From: Wolfiporia cocos
Lineage: Eukaryota; Basidiomycota; Agaricomycetes; Polyporales; Phaeolaceae
DNA: 64,000 bases
Direction: 5' to 3'
NCBI GenBank assembly: GCA_029448655.1
Contig: JACCLO010000005.1
Location: 2,480,001-2,544,000 of the forward strand
The translations under genes and the position numbers were made by a program. The notes beneath the pieces are model-generated. The model was given only the letters and a program-made list of their open reading frames with translations. It did not search any database and had not been told where the DNA came from. Positions 24,352 to 35,139 of the stretch are shown here, one piece after another. Position 1 is the stretch's first letter. Each line of letters begins with the position of its first letter.

Positions 24352-26205
24352 ATGTTGCTTGTAGCGCGATGCGCAGGCCAAACGCTCGCCTGGCAGGCTC
24401 GTAGGTCAGCGGGTGTTCGATTGGCCTCTACAATTCCAGAGGTGTGTTGCATGTACGCGTCGACTTCAACGTAAATATTGACGACAGTAGAGTGCACCTC
24501 GTCCCGCCCCAAAGCTTCCTGCTGCCCCATGCACCCGATACACAGCCGTGTCTCATCCCGAGGACCCCTCTGCCGTCTCCGCTGAGGTGAAGGCGCTCCT
24601 CGATCGCTCCGATGCTTACATCCTGCCGGTATACGCTCGTCCGCCGTTTGTGCTATCCCACGGAAAAGGCGCATACGTCTGGGACACACAAGGACGCCGC
24701 TATCTCGACTTCAGTGCCGGTATCGCCGTGAACGCGCTGGGCCATGCAGATCAGGGTGTTGCGAATGTATGTGGCGTCCGCACATTACTTTACCTCGAAG
24801 AGTGTACTGCAAAAACCTGCTCGCTCCTGCTATGGGTCTGAAATCTTCAGCAGGAAGAGCGTGTTTGCATACATTCTAAGTGGGCAGTGCCGGGACACCC
24901 TCGCACCCGTGTTCTGATCTCTCAATGAAACAGGTGTTGGCCTCGCAGGCGGCGACGCTGATGCATACCAGCAATGCCTTCCATCATAAATGGTCCGGCG
25001 AGCTCGCGAAGCTCCTCGTGACGCTCACGCAGCGGGAGGGCGGCCTCGGCTGGGAGGCTGGGTCACGCCACCCACCGGCGGGGGTCACGAGCGGCGCGAA
25101 GGTGTTCTTCTCAAACTCCGGCACAGAGGCGAACGAAGGCGCGCTCAAGATCGCGCGAAAGGTGGGCAAGGCGCGTTGGGCGGCGAAGACGGGCAAGGCG
25201 TGGGACGATCCGGCATGCGACAAGTACGAGATTGTCTGCTTCGGGAGCGCGTTCCACGGCCGCTCGATGGGCGCATTGAGTGTGACGACCAATCCGAAGT
25301 ACCAGAAGCCTTTCGCGCCCCTCCTGCCAGGGGTCAAGGTCGGCAAGCTGAATGTCACGGAGGAGCTGCAGACGCTGGTGGACGAAAAGACGTGTGCCGT
25401 GATTGTCGAGCCGATTCAGGGCGAGGGTGGAATCCATGCCGCAGATGTCGCATGGCTTCAGGCTCTCCGTGAGAGGTGCGACGAAGTCGGTGCGGTCCTC
25501 ATTTTTGACGAGATCCAGGTGAGTCAAACAAGCGTCGGCTGCTCTCACGCGAGCGACGTCTTGTTCTTTACTGGCCGAAATTACCCGCTGACCATGATGG
25601 GATGACTTCAGTGCGGACTGTACAGAACTGGCACGCTATGGGCCCACTCGATGCTGCCTGTTAGCGCCCATCCGGATATTATCACGATGGCGAAGCCGCT
25701 CGCAAACGGATTCCCGATTGGTGCGGTCCTAATGCGGGACGCGGTAGCAGAAACGATGACGGCAGGTGTGTACCAGACTTCGTCTCGTGCTCGGGAACGG
25801 AGCTAACTGAGTGCGGCAGGAACACACGGCACTACCTTCGGGGGATCGCCGCTAGCGTGCGCTCTAGGTCACCACGTCCTGTCGCGCGTGTCGGAGCGCG
25901 CGTTTATCGCGAACGTGGCGGAGACGAGCGCGTACTTACATGCCCGGCTCAGCCAGACGACGCAGTGGTTCCGAGACATCCTCGAGCCTTCTGTGCGCGG
26001 CCGCGGGCTGATCCTGGGACTCGGGTTCAAGGACCAGAGCCACCCGGCGAAGGTGGTGAGCATGGCGAGGGAGCGTGGAGTGCTTATTCTGACCGCGGGA
26101 TCTGACGCCGTACGACTCGTTCCCAGCCTCAACGTTGGACAGACGGAGGTGAACACGACTGTGGACGTGATAGAAAGCTGTCTTCATGTCCTTCAGACTC
26201 AGTAA
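24352..26205 (+). CDS. ARG8: Acetylornithine aminotransferase, mitochondrial
   Basis: PLP-dependent transamination of N-acetylglutamate semialdehyde in arginine synthesis. Exons: 24352-24445, 24546-24766, 24934-25518, 25612-25765, 25820-26205; 479 residues. The start [18 protein letters not shown] is a mitochondrial presequence. The core shows [75 protein letters not shown] and [13 protein letters not shown], which contains the PLP-binding Lys, then [15 protein letters not shown]. The first donor is uncertain (24446 gives the right phase; a GTGTGT sits 4 bp earlier). The 167-bp second intron is long for this locus but contains nothing recognisable. Confidence 0.93.
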
Positions 26206-26910
26206 ATCAGAGCTGTCGCGTCTGCTATCAACGGGTCCCGTCGTGGTCGTTAGGTTGCCAAAGATGAAATCAAACTTTGATGTTATTTACAGCCCATCGG
26301 TATCCACGGAATAGTACTTGCTGTAGTCCAGCCGTGCATTCTGCCGTAACACAACCACGGTGTTGCATATTAGCGAAACTGGTCCGCTTATCTCATCATT
26401 ATTGAACCAACGGGACAAGCATCGTATGATTGCTTCTTCGAACGTAGAACCATGCCGCAGTGACTGTGGCGCATGCTGGTGTCAGTTACTGGTGGGAATG
26501 CTGGTTGTATCATCGAATGGAGGTCAATGTTTCAATTCGATTGCAATGCACATGATGATCACCCATCGGAAGACAGACAAATTCACCTCCGGACTAACCG
26601 AGTTCGCAAAATTCTTGCCTGGGCTTGGGAATCGGCCCACATGCTGCATCGGTCAGGTTACAGTGTCTTCTCGACGAAAAACGTACCCACCATCAACGGT
26701 GTACGCGCTCGCCGGACGTGGCCGCTGACGGTGAAACGATGATGATGTGTGTCTGACGATGCGCCGGGTGGACTCCAGGGGCAATCCGGTTCGCGGGCGC
26801 TAACCAATGAACGACGTGTGATTGGTTGGTCAGCGATGCCCATAAGAGGAAGCGATCTCAGCGACTTGCTCCTGCGTCACTTCCATTTCTCTCCCACTTC
26901 CTCCGCAGCT
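26206..26910. other. Intergenic, 705 bp
   Basis: Contains the ARG8 3' flank and the HEM1 promoter. Open frames at about 26360-26742 look non-coding. Two facing CCAAT boxes lie near the right end (annotated separately). A CCTCCGCAG just before the HEM1 ATG could be the acceptor of a 5'-UTR intron. Confidence 0.45.
26804..26825. promoter_or_regulatory. Facing pair of CCAAT boxes upstream of HEM1
   Basis: CCAAT at 26804-26808 and its reverse complement ATTGG at 26821-26825, about 105 and 88 bp before the HEM1 start. CCAAT boxes are bound by the HAP2/3/4/5 (NF-Y) complex, which is known to activate HEM1 in yeast; use here is an inference from position. Confidence 0.5.
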
Positions 26911-29043
26911 ATGGAGAAGCTGTCCTCGCTCGCAAAGTTCAAGCAGTCCTGCCCCTTCCTCGGCCGCACTACGACGACCACCCTCCGCACTCTATGCACC
27001 TCTGTGTCGCCTCGCTACCCCTCTCTGTCGCGTCTCACGGAGAGGGCGACTCAGTGCCCTGTTATGGGTCCGGCACTCCAAGTCCGCTCCAACCAGATGG
27101 TTGCGGGCTACGCCAGCCTCGCAGGTACTGCAGAGTTCAAGCAGATCCACGAGGAGAAGGGTGTCTTCCCTGTTCCCACTGGAACGAACATCGAGAAGTG
27201 CCCGCACGCGTCCAAGGCGATCGCCGCGGCGCGCATGGCCGAGGACCTCGCCAAAGTGGCTAAAGACAAGGACGTACCCGATGCTGCCGCTCCGTCCACG
27301 TCCAAGGCCTCTGGCTGCCCGTTCCATGCGGCCGCCGCCGAGGGCAAAGGCAAGGAAACCGCCCCGGCTGGTGGTTTCAACTACGAGAAGTTCTACATGG
27401 CTGAGCTTGAGAAGAAGCACCAGGACGCGTCCTACCGCTACTTCAACAACATCAATCGCATGGCGAACAAGTTCCCTATTGCGCACACCGGTAACCCGAA
27501 GGACGAGGTTGAGGTCTGGTGCGCCAACGACTACCTCGGGATGGGCAACAATCCCGTCGTCCTCGAGACCATGCAGTGAGTCCAAGTTAGTCTTGTTGGC
27601 ACACCGGTGATTGATACGAGATCGTCGCAGTCGTACTTTGGATACCTACGGGCACGGTGCCGGAGGTACCCGTAATATTGCGGGGAATACCGGGATGCAT
27701 CTCGCCCTCGAGGAAGAGCTCGCGACCTTGCACCGCAAGCCTGCGGCGCTTGTGTTTTCGTCGTGCTACGTTGCCAATGATGCGACGCTTACCACCCTAG
27801 GCTCGAAGCTGCCTGGCTGTGTGTATTTCTCCGATGCTATGAACCATGCATCCATGATTCAGGGGATGAGGCACTCTGGCGCTAAGCGCGTCATTTTCAA
27901 GCATAACGACATGGAGGACCTCGAGAGCAAACTGGCGCAGTATCCGAAAGAAACCCCTAAGATCATCGCGTTCGAGAGTGTGTATTCCATGTGCGGTAGC
28001 ATCGGTCCCATCGAGAAGATCTGCGATTTAGCGAAGAAGTACGGCGCATTGACATTCCTTGACGAAGTGCATGCTGTCGGACTTTACGGACCTCGCGGTG
28101 CTGGTGTCGCGGAGCATCTCGATTGGGAGGCACAGAAACGTGCTGGCCAAACTCCCGATCCCATCAAAGGCTCGATCATGGATCGCATTGACATCATCAC
28201 TGGTTAGTGAGACCCCCTCGCTTATTGGACATTGGACTAGAGCTGATTGGCTTTTTGCGTGCAGGTACTCTCGGCAAGGCTTATGGCGCTATCGGCGGTT
28301 ACATTGCAGGTTCTACGGACTTTGTCGACATGATCCGTTCTTATGCAGCCGGCTTCATCTTCACGACCTCATTGCCTCCGGCGAACATGGCAGGCGCACG
28401 CGCGAGCATCTCGTACCAGAAGGAGTATCTCGGTGACCGGCAACTCATGCAGATCAATGTGCGTGAGCTCAAGTCGCGCTTCGAGTCCATGGATATCCCC
28501 GTTGTCCCCGGTCCCTCACACATCGTCCCTGTCCTCATCGGCGACCCGGCTCTCGCGAGGCTCGCGTCGGACACACTCCTTGCGAAGCACAACGTCTACG
28601 TGCAGGCGATTAACTACCCGACGGTTGCGCGCGGCGAAGAGCGTCTCCGTTTCACGGTCACCCCCGGTCACAACATCGAACAGATTGTCCGCCTCGCCCG
28701 CGCGGTCGACCAGACGTTCACAGAGCTCGGTATCAAGCGCACTTCGGAATGGGTCAAGGAAGGCGGGCGCGCGGGCGTCGGCATGCCCGGTGCAGAGCGC
28801 GTCGAGCCTATCTGGACGGACGAACACCTCGGGTTGGTCAACGGCACGGCTCCGGCTGTTTTGCATGCAGGTCAAAAGCGTATCGTGGATGCTCGTGCGG
28901 TCAGGGTCACCCGTGAGAAGTTCGACGACTTGCTGGGCCCGTACGTCGAGCCGGTTGTGCAGACAGTCCAGGTGAACGCGCCCGCTCTCGCCATTTCTGC
29001 CGAGTCCTTGCAAGTTCCCGTGCAGGTCGCCGTTGCAGCCTGA
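26911..29043 (+). CDS. HEM1: 5-aminolevulinate synthase, mitochondrial
   Basis: First step of heme synthesis: glycine plus succinyl-CoA to 5-aminolevulinate in the matrix. Exons: 26911-27575, 27631-28202, 28265-29043; 671 residues. The long N-terminal region contains four Cys-Pro motifs: QSCPFLG, TQCPVMG, EKCPHAS and SGCPFHA. These match heme regulatory motifs seen in this family. The catalytic core shows [57 protein letters not shown] and [16 protein letters not shown] with the PLP Lys. The C-terminal 85 residues after the core are a Val/Ala-rich extension beyond most homologues. Facing CCAAT boxes lie upstream. Confidence 0.95.
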
Positions 29044-29266
29044 TCGTCGCTCTTGACTCTCGTTACCCGGACTGGTCCTGGTGTTTTCTGTTGTCGCACC
29101 TAGATTGAGCGCATAGTACTGTCCTGTCGCGTGTACCGCGTTGTGTTGCTGTAGTGATTGAAGGAAGTTGAAAACTTGTTGTCGTCATTGTACGGCGACA
29201 ACGTGTCGTTGCCTTCACTCGGTGACTGCTTCCGGCATACACGGCACAATTACGCGAAGGTCAACA

Positions 29267-30520
29267 TCATGATGAATTGCTCGTAAGTACGGCGAGGAGA
29301 GTGGTGGCCCGATTGCGTTTAGTCTGATCGGAGGTGTTGTTGGACGAATCTACTGTGGTGGCGGTTTCCTTCTCCGTTGATTTCGTGGCTTCTGCACTTT
29401 TCGTCCCTGCCACGGGTTCAGATGGCAGGGGTGCAGAGACAGCATCCTGACAGGTCTTGATCAAAGCCTGAAATATGGTAAGAACATAGCACCCGACGTT
29501 CATCAAGATTCTACTCACATCTCGGACGCCTCCTTTCACACCAGTAAAATACCGCGTTAGAAGCGGCATGTATGTGTCCGGTATCTAAAAACCATACCGT
29601 TTTTCAGACAACTGAGTACTCGCATCATGACATTCATACGGATAGCTTACAGCTGTACTTGACCAGACATTGCGGATTAGCCAATTTTGCCGGGCTTTGT
29701 TGAACTTCCACTTTGAAGGGTCGTCAAACTGCGTGAATGCATAAGACAACGCTGCGCGCTGTTAAGATCACGCTCGAGTCTCAAACGCATGTGGCAACAT
29801 ACCTTTGCATGCTTGTTCACTCAAAGACTCGTCCTCGCTCGGGTCAGGCAACTCTGACGATCCGGTTTTTCTCTTCTTTTCTCTGCGCCCCTTCCCTTCT
29901 CTGGTGTCCTCTTGTGCGTCCGCGGTCGTCTCCTCCCACTTCCGCTTCTCCTTCCGCTTCTTCTTCTTTTCCTCAGTTCCTGCCTGCACCTCTGCCTCTT
30001 GCGACGTGTCTTTCTCGCGACTCCGCTTCTTCTTACGCGTCTTCTGCGCATCGCCATCCTCTACTGCCTCGTCCTGCGCTCCTGCTCCCTCTGCTACAGC
30101 ATCCTGGGTCGACTCCTTCGGGAGATTTTCGAGAGCCACAGACTCGATTGCGTCCGAAATTTCGGCCGTGTTCCGTTTCTTTTTCTTCTCCTTCTTCGGC
30201 TTCCCTTCTGGAGCGGTATCTGGAGATGCAGAGTCCACTACTGTGTCGACTTCCTTTTGTCGCCGTTTCGACTTCTTCTCCAACTTGTCCGACTGGTCTG
30301 CATCATCGGCCACAACCTCGGGAGCATCGACCCGACTAGTTTCCTTGTTTCTTTTGCTCTTCTTTACACGTTTTTTAGTATCGGCAGCAGATCCTTCTAC
30401 CGGCTGGTCTGAAGACTTCGCTTGTACGGTAGGCTCGTGTTTCGCGTCGTGGTCGTGTTTGACCTTGGATTTCTTAGATTTTCGTGTAGTTGCCTGCGTG
30501 TCGACGCCTTCGACAGACAT
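29267..30520 (-). CDS. WKF-domain (C7orf50-like) nucleolar protein
   Basis: Exons (minus): 29803-30520, 29651-29751, 29519-29584, 29267-29467; 361 residues from the ATG at 30520. About 235 N-terminal residues are Lys/Glu-rich with repeated KKSK, KKKRK and KRNK runs, typical nucleolar signals. A short conserved domain follows: DPSKWKFNKARQNWLIRNVW, then PDTYMPLLTRYFTGVKGGVR. This is the WKF/DUF2373 block of human C7orf50 and its fungal relatives, whose role in ribosome biogenesis is suggested but not settled. The last 65 residues are Thr/Ser-rich. It shares a 204-bp divergent promoter with ARL1. Confidence 0.85.
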
Positions 30521-30724
30521 ATCCACTAGAGCGCTGTGCGATCTGCTTGAAGAGACAGAGTAGCAGAGAGGTCGTGCGAAATCAGAGCCAGTAAATCGGT
30601 AACAGCGCCGTCGCGCTCGCGTACGTAAGCAGCCACGCTAGGCTAGCAGTCGATCAGTTGCAGCCTGTCGTGCAACGCCAATCGCTGACCTGGTCTTGCA
30701 CATTCGTTCTCTGCTCACGCTCCC

Positions 30725-31549
30725 ATGGGTCTCTCGCTGTCTTCGCTGTTCTCGTCGCTGACCTCGCTAGTGCGCTGGAGCAAGGACCAGGATGTCCGGA
30801 TATTGATGCTCGGTCTGGACTCTGCTGGCAAGGTGTGTAGCAGAGGTCTCGCCCCCGGAGTAGGCCTGCTTACGCGGTCGCGGGAAGACCACAATATTGT
30901 ACAGGTTGCAGGTACGATTAACCATGCTCTATTGATGCGGTGCTGTGCTCATCAATGCCCGGGTAGATTGGGGAGGTTGTGTCTACGATCCCAAGTATGT
31001 ACCCACACATAAGCGATCCCTCAGAGTCTGACACGCGGTATCCTCCAACAGCGATTGGGTTCAATGTTGAGACGGTGCAAGTAAGCAGGAGAAGCTCTTA
31101 TGAAACGGTATTTTGCCTGACATCGGGGACAGTACAAGAACATCAAATTCCAGGTCTGGGATCTTGGAGGGCAATCAAGTATACGGTCGGTGCCACTGAC
31201 ATTTGGCAATTCTCCACTGATCCCGCGTAGACCGTATTGGCGCTGCTACTTTCCCAACACTGCCGCCATCATATACGTGATTGACTCCTCTGACACGGCG
31301 CGCCTACCAACGTCGCGGACGGAGCTGCTGACCATGCTTTCCGAGGAGGAGCTCGCGGGCGTGCCCCTCCTCGTGTTCTGCAACAAGCAGGATATGGAGG
31401 GCGCGCTGAAGCCTGAAGAGATCAGTGAGCAGCTGGGGCTTGCAGGCGGGGAGAAGCAGCGGCAATGGAGCGTGCGGGGGAGCTGTGCGACAAAAGGAGA
31501 AGGATTGGAAGAGGGATTGGACTGGTGCGTCTCGCGATTTCGGCTGTAA
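30725..31549 (+). CDS. ARL1: ARF-like small GTPase Arl1
   Basis: Golgi small GTPase that recruits GRIP-domain golgins. Exons: 30725-30832, 30888-30911, 30967-30994, 31052-31080, 31133-31185, 31231-31549; 186 residues. It has an N-terminal MGLSLSSLFSSL with myristoylatable Gly2. G1 is GLDSAGKT (residues 30-37), switch I PTIGFNVETVQ, G3 WDLGGQSSIRPYWRCYF (the Arl1-type IRPYWR), G4 NKQD and G5 SCATKG. Exons of 24, 28 and 29 bp carry the P-loop to switch I region. The intron at 31186 uses a GTCGGT donor, as do two others in this window. Confidence 0.93.
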
Positions 31550-31811
31550 GATTCGCTGCTTATACAGACATTGTAGGCTGGTCAATGCGATCCAAAAGAA
31601 GTAGACCATTACATCGTCACTGCATAGCCTGGTTTGCATATTCACGGATCCTTGGACTCTATCTACTGCCATGCATACCCTTTGTACAGCATATAATCTC
31701 TCTCCGTATCTTATGTGCTTCAGGCACGTCCCGGGCCGTAGCTGACTGAAATTCGCGAGTGGCATTGACGAGTTACTACTACAATGTTCCAAGATCCTGT
31801 CCATAGATCAC

Positions 31812-33735
31812 TCACGTCTCACCTACAGCCCAGCTCCAGTTCCACCTCATCTCGTCAACATTCCTGACACACTCCCGGTAAATGTCGACATCTGGCCTCC
31901 AAATCCGCACGCTTGCGTCGTCCGCACACGTTGCCAGCATGTCTTGCGCCCAATCCAGCGCGCCCACCTCGCCCGCCTGTCCCCTCAGCTCCACTGCCGC
32001 TATATCTCCACGTCCATAGCTGTAGCCCCCTAGCGCCGCCATACCCGCTCGCATCCGGCGCGACGCCGTATTACTAATGTCAAAGAGAAATACGCGCCCG
32101 TCCATCGCGTTCCCGCTCGCAAGCCACCGCCCGCACGGCGAGACGCTGAGGCGCACGTAGAACGAATTTGTCTTCATCTCTGTGTGCATAAGCATCCACG
32201 GGTCCGTTTCAGGGTCCAAGCCCACTCCCATACCGGCAGTGTACCCAGAAAGCGGCTCGAGCGACGGTGCTGCGTAGGTGTGGATGCGCGAGTCTGTGCC
32301 CAGCGCGAAGAGCAGCCCCGCGGAGGGTCCATGCCCGAGCGCGAGGCTCGTGATGCCCCGCGCACGGCGCGTGCCCTGCAATGTGGTTGCGTCCGCGGAG
32401 ATGCAGACGGGTTTGGCTGGGCGGCATTCTGTGGGGTGACGCCGTGAGCCGGTGAGGGCGCGGAAGTCCCACTGTCGCAGGATGCTGCGGATGAACGTGT
32501 GCGTTAGCGTCGAGGATTTAGCGTTGATGTGATCACAGAACGTACCCGTCGTACGAGCAGCTGCTGATGAGGCAATAAGGGTCCGCCTCGGGGTAAACGA
32601 GGCTCGTGATGGTCCGCACATTCGACTGTTTCCCCCGCCTTCCCCTCGGCTTCTCCTCTAGCTCGTGCGCCCGCGGGATAGCAATGACCGGACATAAGCC
32701 CTCCTTCCCAGAATCTTCGGTGCCACCGCCACTGCTCCGGCTCGCTCTGCGATCTCTCCTTTCCCCGACTCGCAAATCCCACAAGAAGATCATCCCGTCC
32801 CTGCCGCCAGTGCAGATGATGTTACCTCCGCAGGACGGGTCCCATGCGAGACATTTGATGGTACTCTGGTGATACCCAGTAAGGACGTGCAGTGTCCTAT
32901 CGCGTTCTGATACTGACGAATCCAACACGGTGATACGCGCCGATTGGTCACCAGATGCGGTGGCGACGAGCGTGTCAGTGGGTGACCACTTAGCGTCGAA
33001 GACGCCGTTTTGGTGAGGGTTAAGAACGGTGCGTGGGGGCTCTGTGAGGGGTCCGTGTCAGGGAATCTGCATAGACGAGCGAACGTGTGGCGTACCGCAG
33101 TCCCAAGGCTGCCGCTTCTCTGTGTTGAGGATGTGCAACGCGCCCTTCTCCGTTGCGACCGCTAACAGCGCTGATGACCCTTGTTTCGCACCTTAGTTTC
33201 CTTAATCAGTCGCAATGGACTCTGAGTAGCGATTGCTTTAGCTCACCATGTGAATAGGCACACGCGTAGGGCACAGAGAAGAACGCGTCAGAATCTGAGT
33301 GGCACTTGAATAGATCTGTTTTATTTGAGGAGACAAAGGACTGAAGTATCGGCCGTGCTAATTTTATTGTATGAAAGACATTGAGTCCGACAGTTCGAGG
33401 CTACGAAAGAATGACCGACTTGATGGATACCTCGAGAACGAGGGCGCTGTCCTGGTCATAGCGGAACTGATGAGTCCAAAAGCAGAGAACCGCCCTGGTT
33501 GCGCACGCCGTGGCGGAGGCTCGTATTCATCGCTATCGCTTGAGTCGTCAGAATCCTGCGTTTGATGCTTGAATTCTGGGAGGGCGAGTTTGACGCGTTT
33601 CGGGTCTCTTTCGTCTTTGTTGTTCAACGGCCGTTTGCCGGAAGTATGAGGAAGAAAATGCAGAGGACCATCATCAGAGGGAACATTAGTACGGTTAACG
33701 AGAGCAATCCGTGAGGCATTCTGCTTGGGAGGCAT
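31812..33735 (-). CDS. CDT2: Cdt2/DTL-like WD40 substrate receptor
   Basis: Substrate receptor of the CRL4 ubiquitin ligase, which degrades PCNA-bound proteins such as Cdt1 in S phase. Exons (minus): 33420-33735, 33247-33357, 33096-33191, 32546-33041, 31812-32484; 563 residues. The N-terminal 105 residues are basic, disordered and nuclear-signal-like (NNKDERDPKRVKLALP). A WD40 propeller follows: FFSVPYACAYSHGAK, LLAVATEKGALHILNTEKR, VFDAKWSPTDTLVATASGDQ, HQSTIKCLAWDP, TGGRDGMIFLWDLR, LISSCSYDGILRQWDFRAL, and later DWAQDMLATCADDASVRIW. Spacing and the PYACAYSH start fit fungal Cdt2. It ends soon after the last blade, without the PCNA-binding tail of animal DTL. Tail-to-tail with ARL1. Confidence 0.87.
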
Positions 33736-35139
33736 GGTGTCGCTAGGATCGGGAGACAGTCGCTGTATCGACCATCGAAAGCGCGCACAATCTCTACGCG
33801 CTCCACGTGACTGTGACGCGTTCGCGTAAGTATGAGCGCTAAAATGATCGCGTATTTCGTGTTGTAATCGTTCAAGTGCAGTCGGACTCCAGTCCGATTT
33901 CTGGTTTCCTCACTGTTCATCTTTGTGCTATATTGTGTTCACTCGTTTGGCTCGCTGCATGGCTGTGATGATGTGCTATCTGTACTTCCAATCTGTGACT
34001 TAGGCATCAGTTCCTGAGACAGCGTCACGCTTTTTAATCCCATCATTCTGCCTTTCAGCCCTCAAATGGATTATGCGACTGCATCTGATATGATACCACA
34101 GCTTTAGGGAATGGTAATCTCGTTCTCTCTAGAGCATTGCTTCAGCGGTCATCGTAGGTTACCGCTATGTTTTCGCAACGTTGAGACCACTTCTCTTGCA
34201 ATTGGCCCGTGTTCATACTCATGCTCAAACGAGGGTATTCAGAGCCTGCCAAGGTTGAAACGTTGATCTACTATCTGTCTGAGAGAGACTCGATTCGACA
34301 CGCGTAAACTCATCAATCTCTTCCCCAAATTATTTGCGCAGCACTTTCTCGAAAGATATTCACACCCCGAACGTCGTGTCAGCCGCCTCATTAAACAACA
34401 CAGTATGCGGCATCCTCTGAGTCAATCTCGCTGACTTTGAGAATAAATTGAGCAGACAAATGACCAAGATAATGATAATTTATTACTTACATCTCTTCGA
34501 CGGAACATTACTTGCACATCCACTTTAGCGTTCCAGGAAGCTCGGCAGTTGATTCACAGAGCAGAGACTCCTCTGAGTTGGAGAGTGACTGGCTTTATCT
34601 GAGATACTATAATTGAGGCTGACGCACTTCTTTCTCCACATAGGCCCCGAGGGAGGGCGAGCACACAATGCGTTCGTCCTGGTGCAGACCTCTACGTGGT
34701 CCTCGGGACGAGTACTTTCCGACGATACTTAGTCGAGAGTGAACCAACATGCGCATAGATTACATGATCTAGCTATTATATAGACTGCCACCAACAGCTC
34801 GCTGTTTCAACCATGTATCAAGCTCACGCCGGCGTTCATCCAGCGAAAGTGACACCAGTACCGGTTCATTTTATTTCAGTCGCTGACATTTCTCAGCATT
34901 TCAGCAATTCTGAATGTTAAATGCGATTGTTTCTCTTGTGCAGGAATCTACGTGAATTGCACTGTGCTTCGCTGCAAGGTCGCGTCGCGTACAGCAGCAA
35001 AGACGCGTTGTTGACGCGTTATTTGTAACATCACGTGGATCGCGACAGCTTCAAGCTTCGCTCAATTGAGTGCTCCTTGACGCTACGATTTGCCATTCTT
35101 CATAGACTATTGTTGTCATCTCCTCGGCATACAGATATT
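33736..35139. other. Intergenic, 1.4 kb, divergent promoters
   Basis: Lies between the starts of CDT2 (minus) and the Sfr1-like gene (plus). It is AT-richer than the flanks, with no supported gene, RNA or repeat. It is clearly longer than the other divergent spacers here (100-320 bp), so it could hold more regulation or an unrecognised noncoding transcript. Confidence 0.4.

Noticed and set aside
24767..24933. A snoRNA in the 167-bp ARG8 intron
   Set aside because: CTGA occurs but no RTGATGA box; nothing else structured by eye.
26360..26742. Open frames upstream of HEM1
   Set aside because: No conserved sequence; the region is better explained as ARG8 3' flank and HEM1 promoter.
29805..30563. 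252-codon open frame on the plus strand across the WKF-domain gene
   Set aside because: It is a Ser/Phe-rich antisense shadow of the Lys/Glu-rich minus-strand exon; the minus strand gives the recognisable WKF domain with consistent introns.
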